From Streptomyces sp. NRRL S-37 (GTDB lineage: Bacteria; Actinomycetota; Actinomycetes; Streptomycetales; Streptomycetaceae): 64,000 bases of DNA. This document shows, in pieces, positions 1 through 7,761 of the stretch. Numbering within the stretch: the first letter of the stretch is position 1; the number at the start of each line of letters is the position of its first letter. The position numbers and the translations under genes were made by a program. The notes below the pieces were generated by a model that was not told the DNA's origin, did not search any database, and was given only the letters and a program-made list of their open reading frames with translations. The stretch covers positions 1 through 64,000 of the forward strand of contig NZ_JOIZ01000031.1 in assembly GCF_000721605.1 (NCBI RefSeq), given 5' to 3'.

Positions 1-215
1 CGAACGCGGGCTACCAGAACGCCCAACACCGTTCGGGGCGTTCGGCCGAGCATGAGACCTGGCGACAGGACTCACTCCCGCTCAGTCTTTAGGAACGGTC
101 CTCACGGCCACGGCCTGCCGCATCCCTTTCCACCCGGGCCCCGGACCCTGCCGGAGTGGCGGGCCCGGGCGCTCATGGATGGGATCCCGGAGGGTGCCCG
201 GTACGACCGGGCGGC

Positions 216-1133
216 TCAGGGGAGTTCGTGCCGCGTGCCGTCGGCGACCGCGTGGAGCTTGTCGGGGTTGGCCACGTTGTGAATGGTCGAGATGCGGCCT
301 TCCGGATCGAAGTCGAAGGTCAGCGTGGCGACCACGCGGTCCGGACCGCGGAAGACCACGCCCGGTCCGCCGTTGATCCAGGTGATCTCCGCCCGCATCT
401 GCTGGGGTTCGATGCCCTGGTAGGTCGCGGTGCCGAGCGCGGCGAACCAGCGGGCCACGGTCTCCGGGCCGATGACCGGCTTGAGGGCCTGGCGGACCTT
501 GCCGCCGCCGTCGGTCCACAGCGTCACGTCCGGGGAGACCAGCTCCATGAGGGTGTTGATGTCGCCGCCCGCCGCCGCCGCGAAGAAGCGCTCGGTGACG
601 TCGCGCTGGCGGGCACGGTCCGCGGTGAAACGGGGCCGGCGGGCCCTCACGTGCTCGCGGGCGCGGTGCGCGGCCTGCCGGACCGCCGCCTCCGAGCGTT
701 CCACCGCCTCCGCGATCTCCACATAGCTGAAGGCGAAGACCTCCTTCAGCACGAAGACCGCGCGCTCCAGGGGACTCAGCGTCTCCAGCACGACCAGCAG
801 GGCCATGGAGACCGAGTCCGCCGTCGCGACGCCGTCGGCGGTGTCCGGGCCGGTGAGGATCGGCTCGGGGAGCCACGGCCCGACGTAGGTCTCGCGCTGG
901 TGACGGGTCGAACGAAGCCGCTCCATCGCCAGGTTGGAGACGATCCGGGTCAGGTAGGCCTTGGGGTCGGCGACCTGGGAACGGTCGGCCGCCGACCACT
1001 TGAACCAGGCGTCCTGGACGGCGTCCTCGGCGTCGGCGGCGGTGCCGAGGATGCGGTAGGCGACGGAGAAGAGCAGGGTGCGGTACTGCTGGAAGGTGAG
1101 CTGGTCGGGGTCGGTCTGCTGGGGCTGTGTCAC
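216..1133 (-). CDS. ECF41-type RNA polymerase sigma factor (SigJ-like)
   Basis: This 305-residue extracytoplasmic-function sigma factor directs RNA polymerase to a small regulon. An N-terminal sigma2 region (SVAYRILGTAADAEDAVQD) and a sigma4 HTH (SYVEIAEAVERSEAAVRQ) are joined by a linker with the WLPEP signature. They are followed by a SnoaL-like C-terminal domain carrying DGGGK and NPDKL. Those three signatures define the ECF41 family, in which the C-terminal domain, not an anti-sigma factor, modulates activity. The GTG start overlaps the stop of the upstream oxidoreductase by four bases (GTGA), which implies translational coupling. A longer ORF reading through to 1619 is only antisense-like extension of the oxidoreductase gene. 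The family assignment is firm; the regulon is unknown. Confidence 0.93.
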   Translation of the reverse strand: MTQPQQTDPDQLTFQQYRTLLFSVAYRILGTAADAEDAVQDAWFKWSAADRSQVADPKAYLTRIVSNLAMERLRSTRHQRETYVGPWLPEPILTGPDTADGVATADSVSMALLVVLETLSPLERAVFVLKEVFAFSYVEIAEAVERSEAAVRQAAHRAREHVRARRPRFTADRARQRDVTERFFAAAAGGDINTLMELVSPDVTLWTDGGGKVRQALKPVIGPETVARWFAALGTATYQGIEPQQMRAEITWINGGPGVVFRGPDRVVATLTFDFDPEGRISTIHNVANPDKLHAVADGTRHELP

Positions 1134-2323
1134 TTGGCGCTCCGGATCCGGGTGTAGCGGCCGCCGCGCGGCCAGAACGCGCCCGAGGCGGGCATCTTCT
1201 TCATACGGGCGAAGGTCGGCCACGGCGCGGCGGTGACCGTCTCCTTGTACTTCGCGGCCCGCTTGCCGGTCAGCACGATCCGGCGCGGGCTGTCGTCGGG
1301 GTGGGTGAACTGTACGACGGCGTCGTTCCGGCCCAGGCTGACGGGGGTGTGGTAGTAGCCGAAGCGGAAGGGCTTGGGCTCCTTGCCGGCCAGCACCCGC
1401 AGGATGGAGAGGGCCGCGTGCACGCCGGTGGGCATACCGCCCTGGCAGGTCCCGTGCATCACGCCGTAGCCCTGACGGATCGCCGCCGCGTCGCCCACGG
1501 CGTAGACGTCCGGGTGGGAGACCGAACGCAGCGCGCTGTCGGTGACCACGCGGCCGCGCTCGTCGACGGCCAGGCCCGCGGCGGCGGCCAGCGGCGGGAC
1601 ACGGGTGCCGCTGGTCCACAGCACCACGTCCGCCGGGATGCCGGAGCCGTCCGCGAGCTCGACGCTGTCCGGCAGCACCTTGGCCACCTCGACGCCGCTG
1701 CGCACCCGTACGCCGAGCCGGGCCAGCGCCGCGTCCAGGTGGGCCTTGGCCTTCGGGTGCATGCCCGCGCCCGGCTCCCGCCGGCCCAGCAGCACCACCT
1801 GGAGCTCCGGGTGCCGCTCGGCGATCTCCGCGGCGGCCTCGACACCGGTGAGGCCGCTGCCGCCGACCACGACGGTCCCGCCGTCGAGCCCGGCCAGCCG
1901 GCCGGCGAGGACGGCGGCGTCCTCCGGGCTGTCGAGGGTGTGGGCGTGGTCGTCCACGCCGGGGACGGCGGCGGTGTCCGCGACGCCGCCCAAGGCGTAG
2001 ACCAGGGTGTCGTAGCGCAGGACCCGCTCGTCGTCGATCCGTACGGTCTTCTTCTCGGCGTCCACGGCGGTGACCCAGCCACGGACGAAGGCCGCGCCGG
2101 TGCCGTCCAGCAGCTCCGGGATGTTCATCTCGGCCGTCTCCTGACCGGTGGCGGTCATGTGCAGCCGGAGCCGCTCGGTGAAGGTGTCGTAGGCGTTGAC
2201 CAGCGTCACTCGCGGGTTCCCGCGCTTCCTGGTGCGGGCCGCGAGCTGGATCGCGGCGGAGAGTCCGGCATAGCCGGCACCCAGGACCAGGACCTCGTGC
2301 TGCTGCGCTGTCGTCGCGTTCAT
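1130..2323 (-). CDS. FAD-dependent NADH dehydrogenase-like oxidoreductase
   Basis: This 397-residue flavoprotein belongs to the type II NADH dehydrogenase/pyridine nucleotide-disulphide oxidoreductase family. An N-terminal Rossmann motif (VLVLGAGYAGLSAA) binds FAD, a central one (VVVGGSGLTGVEAA) binds NAD(P)H, and DVYAVGDAAA is the second FAD contact. There is no obvious membrane helix. It is the first gene of an operon with the ECF41 sigma factor. ECF41 genes are typically adjacent to carboxymuconolactone decarboxylases, oxidoreductases or epimerases, so this is the expected partner and probable target. The ATG at 2323 was chosen because GAGGCGG precedes it at good spacing and it sits just before the FAD motif. 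The reading frame continues upstream to 2482 without homologous sequence. Confidence 0.9.
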   Translation of the reverse strand: MNATTAQQHEVLVLGAGYAGLSAAIQLAARTRKRGNPRVTLVNAYDTFTERLRLHMTATGQETAEMNIPELLDGTGAAFVRGWVTAVDAEKKTVRIDDERVLRYDTLVYALGGVADTAAVPGVDDHAHTLDSPEDAAVLAGRLAGLDGGTVVVGGSGLTGVEAAAEIAERHPELQVVLLGRREPGAGMHPKAKAHLDAALARLGVRVRSGVEVAKVLPDSVELADGSGIPADVVLWTSGTRVPPLAAAAGLAVDERGRVVTDSALRSVSHPDVYAVGDAAAIRQGYGVMHGTCQGGMPTGVHAALSILRVLAGKEPKPFRFGYYHTPVSLGRNDAVVQFTHPDDSPRRIVLTGKRAAKYKETVTAAPWPTFARMKKMPASGAFWPRGGRYTRIRSAK

Positions 2324-2664
2324 CGCTCTGCCGCCTCTTTCGTTCCGGTCGTTCCCGCTGTACGGACGACCACCAGACGCAAGCAGGCCTTCCGATCGTG
2401 ACGTCACTTCGGCGTGACCCGCGTCACACCGAAGCGGAGAGAGAAGGCGCACGGCATCGGCACTCCGACCACCGCGACACACCGCACCCGATCATGATCG
2501 ACTGATTCCGCACGGGAACCGACGGAGCAACAGGAGCCGCGGGTCGGCGGCGGGGCCTGGCGCTTCCACGCCGCCCGCGGGCACGAGCGCCATCGCGTCG
2601 GCGCCTGAGCGGCGCCCGCGCCCTGCTCCCGAAGGGCATCTGGAACGTGACAGTGAGGAACGTG
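2324..2664. promoter_or_regulatory. Upstream region of the sigma/oxidoreductase operon with two short palindromes
   Basis: No gene is evident here. At 2398-2407 there is a perfect palindrome GTGACGTCAC, and at 2414-2427 an imperfect one, GTGACCCGCGTCAC. Both lie about 75-105 bases upstream of the oxidoreductase start. ECF41 promoters are described as TGTCACA with a CGTC -10. The leftward strand here has TGTGACG and CGTC, but the spacing (about 18) does not fit cleanly, so an autoregulated promoter is only suggested. The rest of the stretch shows nothing recognisable. Confidence 0.35.
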
Positions 2665-2991
2665 ATGCCGGACATCGTTCAATGCCTCGTGGACTGGCAC
2701 GCCGCACAAGAGCACGGACTCCGCTCTCGCGGGATCAGCTCCACGGTGAGGCAGCCGGCTCCCGGAGCAGCGCCCGGCGGGCGCCCGAAGGCAACAGCCG
2801 TGAGCCTCACCCTGGAGTCGGACGAGCGCCTGGGGAAGCTGTCCGTATGGGAATCGGGAAGCGCTTCACTGCTCTTCGTCGATTCCCGGACCGAGTACAC
2901 CTGGCAGGACCAACAGGTGATCGTCTCGGAGGACGACCTGCCCCGGATCCTGGCTCCGCTCATCGAGCTCGTCGAAGGTTCTGCCAACTAG
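2665..2991 (+). CDS. Hypothetical protein, possibly TriTu-type immunity family
   Basis: A 108-residue acidic protein. The C-terminal half (VSLTLESDERLGKLSVWESG, then LLFVDSRTEYTW) has alternating beta strands ending in a helix (LAPLIELVEG). That pattern resembles small proteins annotated as TriTu-type immunity proteins in Streptomyces, but this is from memory and unverified. The ATG at 2665 is preceded by GAGGAA. Upstream GTG codons at 2647, 2653 and 2662 are in frame and cannot be excluded. No toxin gene lies next to it, so if it is an immunity protein it is an orphan. Confidence 0.55.
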   Translation: MPDIVQCLVDWHAAQEHGLRSRGISSTVRQPAPGAAPGGRPKATAVSLTLESDERLGKLSVWESGSASLLFVDSRTEYTWQDQQVIVSEDDLPRILAPLIELVEGSAN

Positions 2992-3516
2992 AGCTGACGC
3001 GTGCTCAAGCAGCGCGGCACAGGGGGTGTCCGTCGGGAAGGCGGGCTGCTCATGGCGCATGGCCAGGGCGACCGGTGCCCCGCCTGCGCGCGGATCCCGG
3101 AGCCCGCGTGGTGACGGCGCCCGCACCCGGCACAGCCCGCCGCCGGAGGGTTCCGGGGCGGGCGGGGACGCGGGGCGGGCCACAGGGTGGCCGGTTCCCG
3201 GCCGGAGATGGCGGGTTCGGTGTCCTGGAGGTCTGCGTCGGGCGCTGTCAGCCGCCACCGGAGCGGGTGCGCCGACCGCCCTGCCGTCTCACGATCGTGA
3301 GGTGGACGGAAACGCCGTCCGGGTACGCGACTCAGGACGTGCGCCGCGTACCCGGAGAGAAAACCCGGGTACTTCGCGCGCTCCAGATGCTCGCCGAGCC
3401 GACCGGCCGGCGCGGCGGGGGCGTCCGGCGGGCTCAGGGCGCGGCTGCGGCAGGACCGACGTGCGGAGCGGGGCCTTGTCCCGGACGGCCGACGGCGTCA
3501 GGCGGCCGGGCGCTTC
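2992..3516. other. Non-coding stretch, nothing recognised
   Basis: About 525 bases with no open frame showing family resemblance on either strand. It separates the small hypothetical gene from the relic at 3517. Short frames here are GC-driven shadows. The presence of a broken gene at its right edge suggests it may be recombination debris. Confidence 0.4.
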
Positions 3517-3600
3517 TCAAGCCACCTTGATGACGACCTTGCCCGAGGCGTGACCGTTCTCGACGGTGGCGAGGGCAGCCGGGGCGTCGGAGAGCGATGC
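3517..3600 (-). pseudogene. C-terminal stump of a zinc-type/quinone oxidoreductase
   Basis: The leftward strand encodes about 27 residues ending LATVENGHASGKVVIKVA and a TGA stop. This is the typical last strand and tail of NADP-dependent medium-chain (quinone/zinc-type) oxidoreductases. Upstream of about 3600 the homology ends abruptly. No start or Rossmann domain exists, so the gene is only a 3' fragment left by deletion or recombination. Confidence 0.6.
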
Positions 3601-3649
3601 TGGATCCCGTCCGTTCGGGTGGGGTGCTCCTGGATGGTGGAGGGAGCGG

Positions 3650-4321
3650 CTACCGCTGCGCCGGGGGCTCCATGGTCATCAGCCGGGCGACGACCGCGGT
3701 GAGCCAGAGAAGTCCGAGTCCGGCTCCGGCGGTGAAGGCCAGGACAGCACTGGCCGAGGCGGCGAACCCCGCGAGGACTCCCACCGGCACGATGCGGCAG
3801 GCCACGGCCCACCCGCGTCGGTTCCGGGCGGCGAAGTGGCGGGCCAGGACGAAGAACGCGGCGCACAGCGCCAGGTAGCCCACCATTCCGCTGAACATGT
3901 GGACGGCGCCGTGCGTGCTCAGGGAGGTGGTGCCGGTCTCGGGGGTGCCGGCGGGGAACCCGGCGCCCGGGTCGGCGGTGAAGACGCCGGCGAACAGGAA
4001 CGAGACGCCGAACACGCCGACCAGTCGCGGCACCCAGGTGCCGCCGGGTGCGTCGCGCAGTGCCCGGCGCATCCCGACCGCGCCGGCGACGACCAGGGCG
4101 CCCGTGAGCATGAAGGCGGTGATCTGGATCCATCCGAGGTCACCGAGGCTCAGCTGGCTGAAGGCGTTACGGGTGAAGTCGAAGCCGTCCCGGGTGAGGC
4201 CCTGTAACAGGCTCGCGCCCAGGAACAGCGGGCCCGCCGCGGTGGCGACGGCCAGCAGGGTCCGCGTCGCCGGCCGGGCCGGGGCGGACACGGTGGTGGG
4301 GGGACTGATCGTCTGGGTCAT
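3650..4321 (-). CDS. DUF998-family integral membrane protein
   Basis: A 223-residue protein with about six hydrophobic segments (for example LLAVATAAGPLFLGASLL near the N terminus and GMVGYLALCAAFFVLA in the middle). The family feature FTRNAFSQLSLGDLGWIQ follows the first helix, matching DUF998 membrane proteins of unknown function. The start at 4321 gives MTQTISPP; frames further upstream run into the operator region. It is transcribed divergently from the TetR gene at 4443, with three operator repeats between them, so TetR control is very likely. It could be an efflux or lipid-related membrane protein, but the sequence gives no substrate. Confidence 0.85.
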   Translation of the reverse strand: MTQTISPPTTVSAPARPATRTLLAVATAAGPLFLGASLLQGLTRDGFDFTRNAFSQLSLGDLGWIQITAFMLTGALVVAGAVGMRRALRDAPGGTWVPRLVGVFGVSFLFAGVFTADPGAGFPAGTPETGTTSLSTHGAVHMFSGMVGYLALCAAFFVLARHFAARNRRGWAVACRIVPVGVLAGFAASASAVLAFTAGAGLGLLWLTAVVARLMTMEPPAQR

Positions 4322-4353
4322 GTGATGTGTCCTCGATGGAGAAAGCCAATTAT

Positions 4354-4426
4354 GGAACTGGACGGTGTAGTACCGCCTGGAACTGGACGGTACAGTACCC
4401 AAATAGGAACTGGACTGTCCAGTACT
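4354..4426. promoter_or_regulatory. Three-copy TetR operator between divergent genes
   Basis: Three 21-bp direct repeats start at 4354, 4379 and 4406 with 25- and 27-bp periodicity. All begin GGAACTGGAC and end in AGTAC. The third contains the perfect palindrome ACTGGACTGTCCAGT, and the others carry degenerate versions (ACGGTGTAGT, ACGGTACAGT). They fill the gap between the DUF998 gene and the TetR gene. This is the expected layout for autorepression plus repression of the divergent gene. Confidence 0.8.
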
Positions 4427-4442
4427 TGATTTGGGAGGTGGC

Positions 4443-5111
4443 ATGGAAGCAAGTGAGCTCGGCCGGTCGGCACTCAAACGTCAGGCGATCATGGAGGCCG
4501 CGACCAGCGCGTTCATGAGCAAGGGCTACTCCGGCACCAGCATGGACGACATCGCGAAGCTGGCCGCGGTGTCCAAACAGACCGTCTACAAGCACTTCTC
4601 CGACAAGGAGAAGCTCTTCGCCGAGATCGTCCTGGCCACCACCGACCGGATCGACGGCATGATCGACCTGGTGGCCCACATCCCGGCCGACGCCGACACC
4701 CTGGAAAAGAACCTGACCCATCTCGCCCGCCAGTTCCTGGCCGCGCTCACCCAGCCCGAGGTCCTCCGGCTGCGACGCCTGGTCATCGCGAACGCGGACG
4801 CCTTCCCCGAACTGGGCGCCAGCTGGTACGAGCAGGGTTTCGAACGGGTCCTGGCCACCCTGGCGGCCACCTTCCGGCACCTTGCCGACCACGGACTGCT
4901 CCGGTGCGAGGAACCGCTCCTGGCCGCCAACCACTTCTCCGGCCTGCTGCTGTGGACCCCCGTGAACAAGGCCATGTTCCATGGCAGCTCCCAGCACACC
5001 GAGGCCGAACTCGACCACTACGCCACCGTCGGCGTCCGTACCTTCCTCGCCGCCTACCGTCGGCCACCGCGGACGCGCCGCACCCGAAACACCCTCGAAG
5101 GAGACGTATGA
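4443..5111 (+). CDS. TetR/AcrR family transcriptional regulator
   Basis: A 222-residue one-component repressor. The N-terminal HTH is complete (IMEAATSAFMSKGYSGTSMD, then DIAKLAAVSKQTVYKHFSDK), followed by an all-helical ligand domain with the TetR_C-type stretch LGASWYEQGFERVLATLAATF. The ATG at 4443 follows GGGAGGTG; an in-frame TTG twelve bases earlier overlaps the ribosome-binding site and is rejected. The operator repeats lie immediately upstream. The end of the gene contains a new ribosome-binding site for the following, broken hydrolase gene, so it probably once headed an operon. Confidence 0.92.
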   Translation: MEASELGRSALKRQAIMEAATSAFMSKGYSGTSMDDIAKLAAVSKQTVYKHFSDKEKLFAEIVLATTDRIDGMIDLVAHIPADADTLEKNLTHLARQFLAALTQPEVLRLRRLVIANADAFPELGASWYEQGFERVLATLAATFRHLADHGLLRCEEPLLAANHFSGLLLWTPVNKAMFHGSSQHTEAELDHYATVGVRTFLAAYRRPPRTRRTRNTLEGDV

Positions 5112-5176
5112 CCTGACCCGAGCGCACCGCCGTGCGCGACGGCGTACACATCCCCTGCCGTGACCGGGGCGGAGGG
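5106..5176 (+). pseudogene. 5' relic of an alpha/beta hydrolase
   Basis: A good ribosome-binding site (GAAGGAGACGT) precedes ATG ACC TGA, which terminates after two codons. Shifting the frame by one base gives ERTAVRDGVHIPCRDRGGE, the usual first strand of alpha/beta hydrolases, but the expected VVLLHG loop and everything after it are missing. I read this as a hydrolase gene, once co-transcribed with the TetR gene, reduced to its 5' end. The following 260 bases hold nothing recognisable. Confidence 0.5.
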
Positions 5177-5438
5177 GAACACCCGTCGTCCCGCCGCACG
5201 AACTCGCCGAGCCGCGGCACGGGCTGATCGTGGCGACCACCGACGACGGACGCGCTTCGGCCCGCGGCCGCGTCGTCCAGATCACCCTGGTCGGACTCAC
5301 CTTTCCGGTTGCCTCTCCGGGTGACCGCGGGGGGAAGCGGCTCAGAAAGAGGTACGCCAGGATGCTCGCGACGGACAGGTGAGGGGCAAAGGCAGCCCTT
5401 TCCCTGGTCGATCGGGCCCGTTGCAAGCCGAAGTGCCG

Positions 5439-5828
5439 TCAGCCCAGGCTCGGCGGAGTCCAGTCGGCGTGCCGCAGGACGGCCCGGACGGTCACGCCGG
5501 ACGGGGCCAGCCGGAGGCCCGTGTTGCGCAGGGCCACGGCCAGAGGGTGCGTCAGTTGCTGGCCCATCCGGCCGGCCTGTCGGGCGGCCCGGGACTGACT
5601 GCGCGGGCGGCGTTCGGCGTCGTAGGCGACGTCCGCGCGGTGCGGCTGGACGCGGTCGGCGTCCCGGGCGATGTCGAAGCGGCATAGTTCGGGGGTCTCG
5701 CAGTCGACGACGTCCGGGGTGTCGTGGAGTGTGCAGTGCCGGGCCTTCCGCCTTCCGGCCGGGCATGCTCCGGTACCCCGGCTCCGGCACCTTGCAGTAC
5801 AGTGCGCACGCGTGATCGAGGGGGGCAT
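5439..5828 (-). pseudogene. Possible hypothetical protein or its remnant
   Basis: The last 85 or so codons look protein-like (for example ELCRFDIARDADRVQPHRAD and LTHPLAVALRNTGLRLAPSG) and end HADWTPPSLG. The only in-frame start without crossing poor sequence is an ATG at 5828. That start overlaps the start of the divergent gene at 5827 and leaves an unconvincing Cys/Arg-rich N terminus. The likeliest reading is a gene that lost its 5' end. I do not recognise a family. Confidence 0.3.
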
Positions 5829-6708
5829 GGAACAGGCATCGGGAAGACCTGTTGCGTCCATCGCGGTGCGGGGGCGGAACGGGAGCGTGTGGCTGGAGGG
5901 CAGGGCGGTCCGGTTGTCGCAGGACGGACTGCAACGCCGGATACCGCTCACCGCTGTCGAGGAGGTCAGGCTCGGCGCGGAAGGGTCAGTCGAGGTCGTC
6001 CTGACCGCGAGCCCCGGCGTGTCCCCAACGGTCTACCGACTGGACGGCGGTGCGCGTAGGGCGGCGGACCAGTTCGCGCGCACGGTCAACGAGGCGCTGC
6101 CGCGGCGGGTGCCCGGGACGCCCGTACGGGACGGGGAGCAGCTCGTCGAGGTGCTCGGGACGGCCTCGCCTTCGGCGAGACTCCCGGCGCCCGCCGGCAG
6201 ATGGAGGAGCCGCCTCGTCATCACGGTGTCGGCGCTGCTCTACCTCGCCGGTCTGGCAGTCTTCGTGGCCGCGGGCGACACCGGGCGGGCAATGTTGTGG
6301 GGCATCGGTGTCCTGCCTCTCGGCTCCGGAGGGTTCCTGCTGTTCCTGGGCATGACCTGGTGGTACGACCGGATCGTGCTGAACCGCCGCGGCGTCTCGG
6401 TCATGGCGACACACGCCCGCGGGTTCGAGAGCAGAAGCCACTTCGCCTACGTCGATCTGCAGGGTGTGAAGCGGGAGATCTTTCCGAGCCTGCCGTCGCG
6501 CCACTACGGCGGCGACTACACCCGGCTCGCGATCGTCTTCGACCCGCTGCGCCCCACCCGGGCCGCGCCCGTGGCACCGGGCCGGCACTTCGCCGCCCAG
6601 ATCTCCGGCCCCCTGGCCATCGGGCTCCCCCTTCTCGCCCTCGGCCTGTTCATGGTCCCGTACCAGATGGTCGACTTCCTCTACCAGGGAATCCACGACG
6701 CGCGCTGA
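5827..6708 (+). CDS. Hypothetical membrane protein with PH-like N-terminal region
   Basis: A 293-residue protein. The first ~100 residues are beta-rich (GSVWLEGRAVRLSQDGLQRR then ITAVEEVRLG-like strands), as in bacterial PH-like or DUF4429-type domains. Two adjacent membrane helices follow (LVITVSALLYLAGLAVFVAA and AMLWGIGVLPLGSGGFLLFL), then a second soluble beta-rich section and a final helix near the C terminus (GPLAIGLPLLALGLFMVPY). The ATG at 5827 is preceded by GAGGGGG; an in-frame GTG lies at 5812. It stands alone between a relic and the toxin-antitoxin module. No function can be assigned. Confidence 0.75.
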   Translation: MEQASGRPVASIAVRGRNGSVWLEGRAVRLSQDGLQRRIPLTAVEEVRLGAEGSVEVVLTASPGVSPTVYRLDGGARRAADQFARTVNEALPRRVPGTPVRDGEQLVEVLGTASPSARLPAPAGRWRSRLVITVSALLYLAGLAVFVAAGDTGRAMLWGIGVLPLGSGGFLLFLGMTWWYDRIVLNRRGVSVMATHARGFESRSHFAYVDLQGVKREIFPSLPSRHYGGDYTRLAIVFDPLRPTRAAPVAPGRHFAAQISGPLAIGLPLLALGLFMVPYQMVDFLYQGIHDAR

Positions 6709-6996
6709 CACAGGCTCCGAGGGGAGGGACTGAGCCGCCTGCCCCACGGCGCAGAAGGGGCGAGCCTGTTCATGCGGTTTCGGCCTGGGAGGCTCGACGA
6801 GACGTCCGCGTCGGAAGCGTTCTCCGGCACGGACGAGGACGACGAAGCGGGATGCGTCGACAGCCCGCCACCGCTGCTGGGCGGACTCGACCGGCTGAAG
6901 GGCGGCGGCCAGGCCGTCGGCGCCCTTGGCAACCTTCGTACGCAGGCGGCCGGACAGAGCCCCGGACAGGCCCGCCGCAGCCGGCTGCCGCACGAC

Positions 6997-7012
6997 GGTA
7001 ACACTTGTTACC
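6997..7012. promoter_or_regulatory. Palindromic operator of toxin-antitoxin module
   Basis: GGTAACACTTGTTACC is a 16-bp palindrome with 7-bp arms around CT, ending nine bases before the antitoxin start. This is the usual position of the site bound by a ribbon-helix-helix antitoxin for autorepression. The 290 bases to its left (6709-6996) show only a leftward frame with faint resemblance to a transposase tail, too weak to call. Confidence 0.7.
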
Positions 7013-7020
7013 ATGCGGGT

Positions 7021-7266
7021 ATGGCGAAGACACAACTGGGCGCGCGTGTGGACGAGGATGTCGCGGAGCTCGCGCGGAAGCGCGCCGCCGACCTGGGGCT
7101 GAGTATCGGGGACTACCTCGCCCGGCTGGTGGAGGACGACACCAGCGGCCTGCGCGCCCGCGCGGTGGACGCCGCCACCCGCTTCCTGGCCGAGCACCAG
7201 GCGCTCTTCGACGAGGCCGAGGACGCCCAGCGGACGGAAACGGCTCGGGGAGCGCACGCCGCCTGA
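7021..7266 (+). CDS. Antitoxin, ribbon-helix-helix type
   Basis: An 81-residue protein. The N terminus (TQLGARVDEDVAELARKRAA then LGLSIGDYLARLV) has the strand-helix-helix pattern of Arc/MetJ-like DNA-binding domains. The C-terminal half is a charged helix likely to cover the toxin. It is the first gene of a two-gene module; its TGA stop shares one base with the ATG of the toxin (TGATG), and a palindrome sits just upstream. Expected role: neutralise the Doc-like protein and repress the operon. Confidence 0.85.
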   Translation: MAKTQLGARVDEDVAELARKRAADLGLSIGDYLARLVEDDTSGLRARAVDAATRFLAEHQALFDEAEDAQRTETARGAHAA

Positions 7267-7643
7267 TGGACCCGCACATCGACGTCCCCTGGATCCTGCA
7301 GGTCGCCGAGGCCGCCGGGGTGAACGACCCGGCCCCCGACGACTACGGCCTCCCCGTCTCGGCAGTCGCCCGCCACCGGGCCGAACTGTTCGAACAGCCC
7401 GTCTACGACGGCCCCTACGCCAAGGCCGCCGCCCTGGTGCACACACTGGGCCGCTGCCGCTGGCTGGAGCGCTCCAACCTGGCCGTCGCCGCCGCCACCG
7501 GCGTGATGTACCTCGAGGCCGCCGGGATCACCGTCAAACCCGCCCGCGAGGACGCCCTCGCCCTCAAGGACCTCCTTCTGGACCCGGCCTGCACCGCAGG
7601 GAGGATCGCCGCCCTGCTGCGCGGCTGGCCCACCGCCACCTGA
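7266..7643 (+). CDS. Fic/Doc-like toxin component with degenerate Fic motif
   Basis: A 125-residue helical protein matching the short Streptomyces group annotated as 'Fic family toxin-antitoxin system, toxin component' (opening MDPHIDVPWILQVAE, then AAALVHTLGRCRWLERSN). Canonical Fic/Doc proteins carry HxFx(D/A)GN(K/G)R before the helix that holds the active site. Here the corresponding stretch is HTLGRCRWLERSNLAVAAA, so the His is retained but the GNKR loop is not. Kinase or AMP-transferase activity is therefore doubtful, although the operon structure is intact. It may have altered chemistry or be a decoy. Confidence 0.7.
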   Translation: MDPHIDVPWILQVAEAAGVNDPAPDDYGLPVSAVARHRAELFEQPVYDGPYAKAAALVHTLGRCRWLERSNLAVAAATGVMYLEAAGITVKPAREDALALKDLLLDPACTAGRIAALLRGWPTAT

Positions 7644-7698
7644 AGGGGTCCGGCATCCCGGACATGCCCGACCGCGTGCGCGGTGGCCCGGTACCCCG

Positions 7699-7736
7699 GC
7701 GGTGAGCGGCGCCTGCCGGCCGGCGCCGCTCACCGC
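7699..7736. terminator. Bidirectional hairpin between convergent genes
   Basis: Arms GCGGTGAGCGGCGCC and GGCGCCGCTCACCGC pair perfectly over 15 bp with an 8-base loop. It lies between the rightward toxin gene and the leftward hydrolase gene. No T-tract is present on either side, which is common for Streptomyces terminators. Confidence 0.8.
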
Positions 7737-7761
7737 CCGCCGCCGGTCCGGCGGCCCGGCC

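Noticed and set aside
82-999. Long leftward frame overlapping the sigma factor gene
   Set aside because: Arg/Pro/Gly-rich translation without motifs; it is the shadow of the ECF41 gene in another phase.
216-1619. 467-residue version of the sigma factor
   Set aside because: The added N terminus is out-of-phase oxidoreductase sequence; the GTG at 1133 with GTGA overlap fits the family length.
6709-6996. Leftward frame with a faint transposase-tail look (for example GERFRRGRLVE)
   Set aside because: Too short and without catalytic motifs; resemblance is only from memory.
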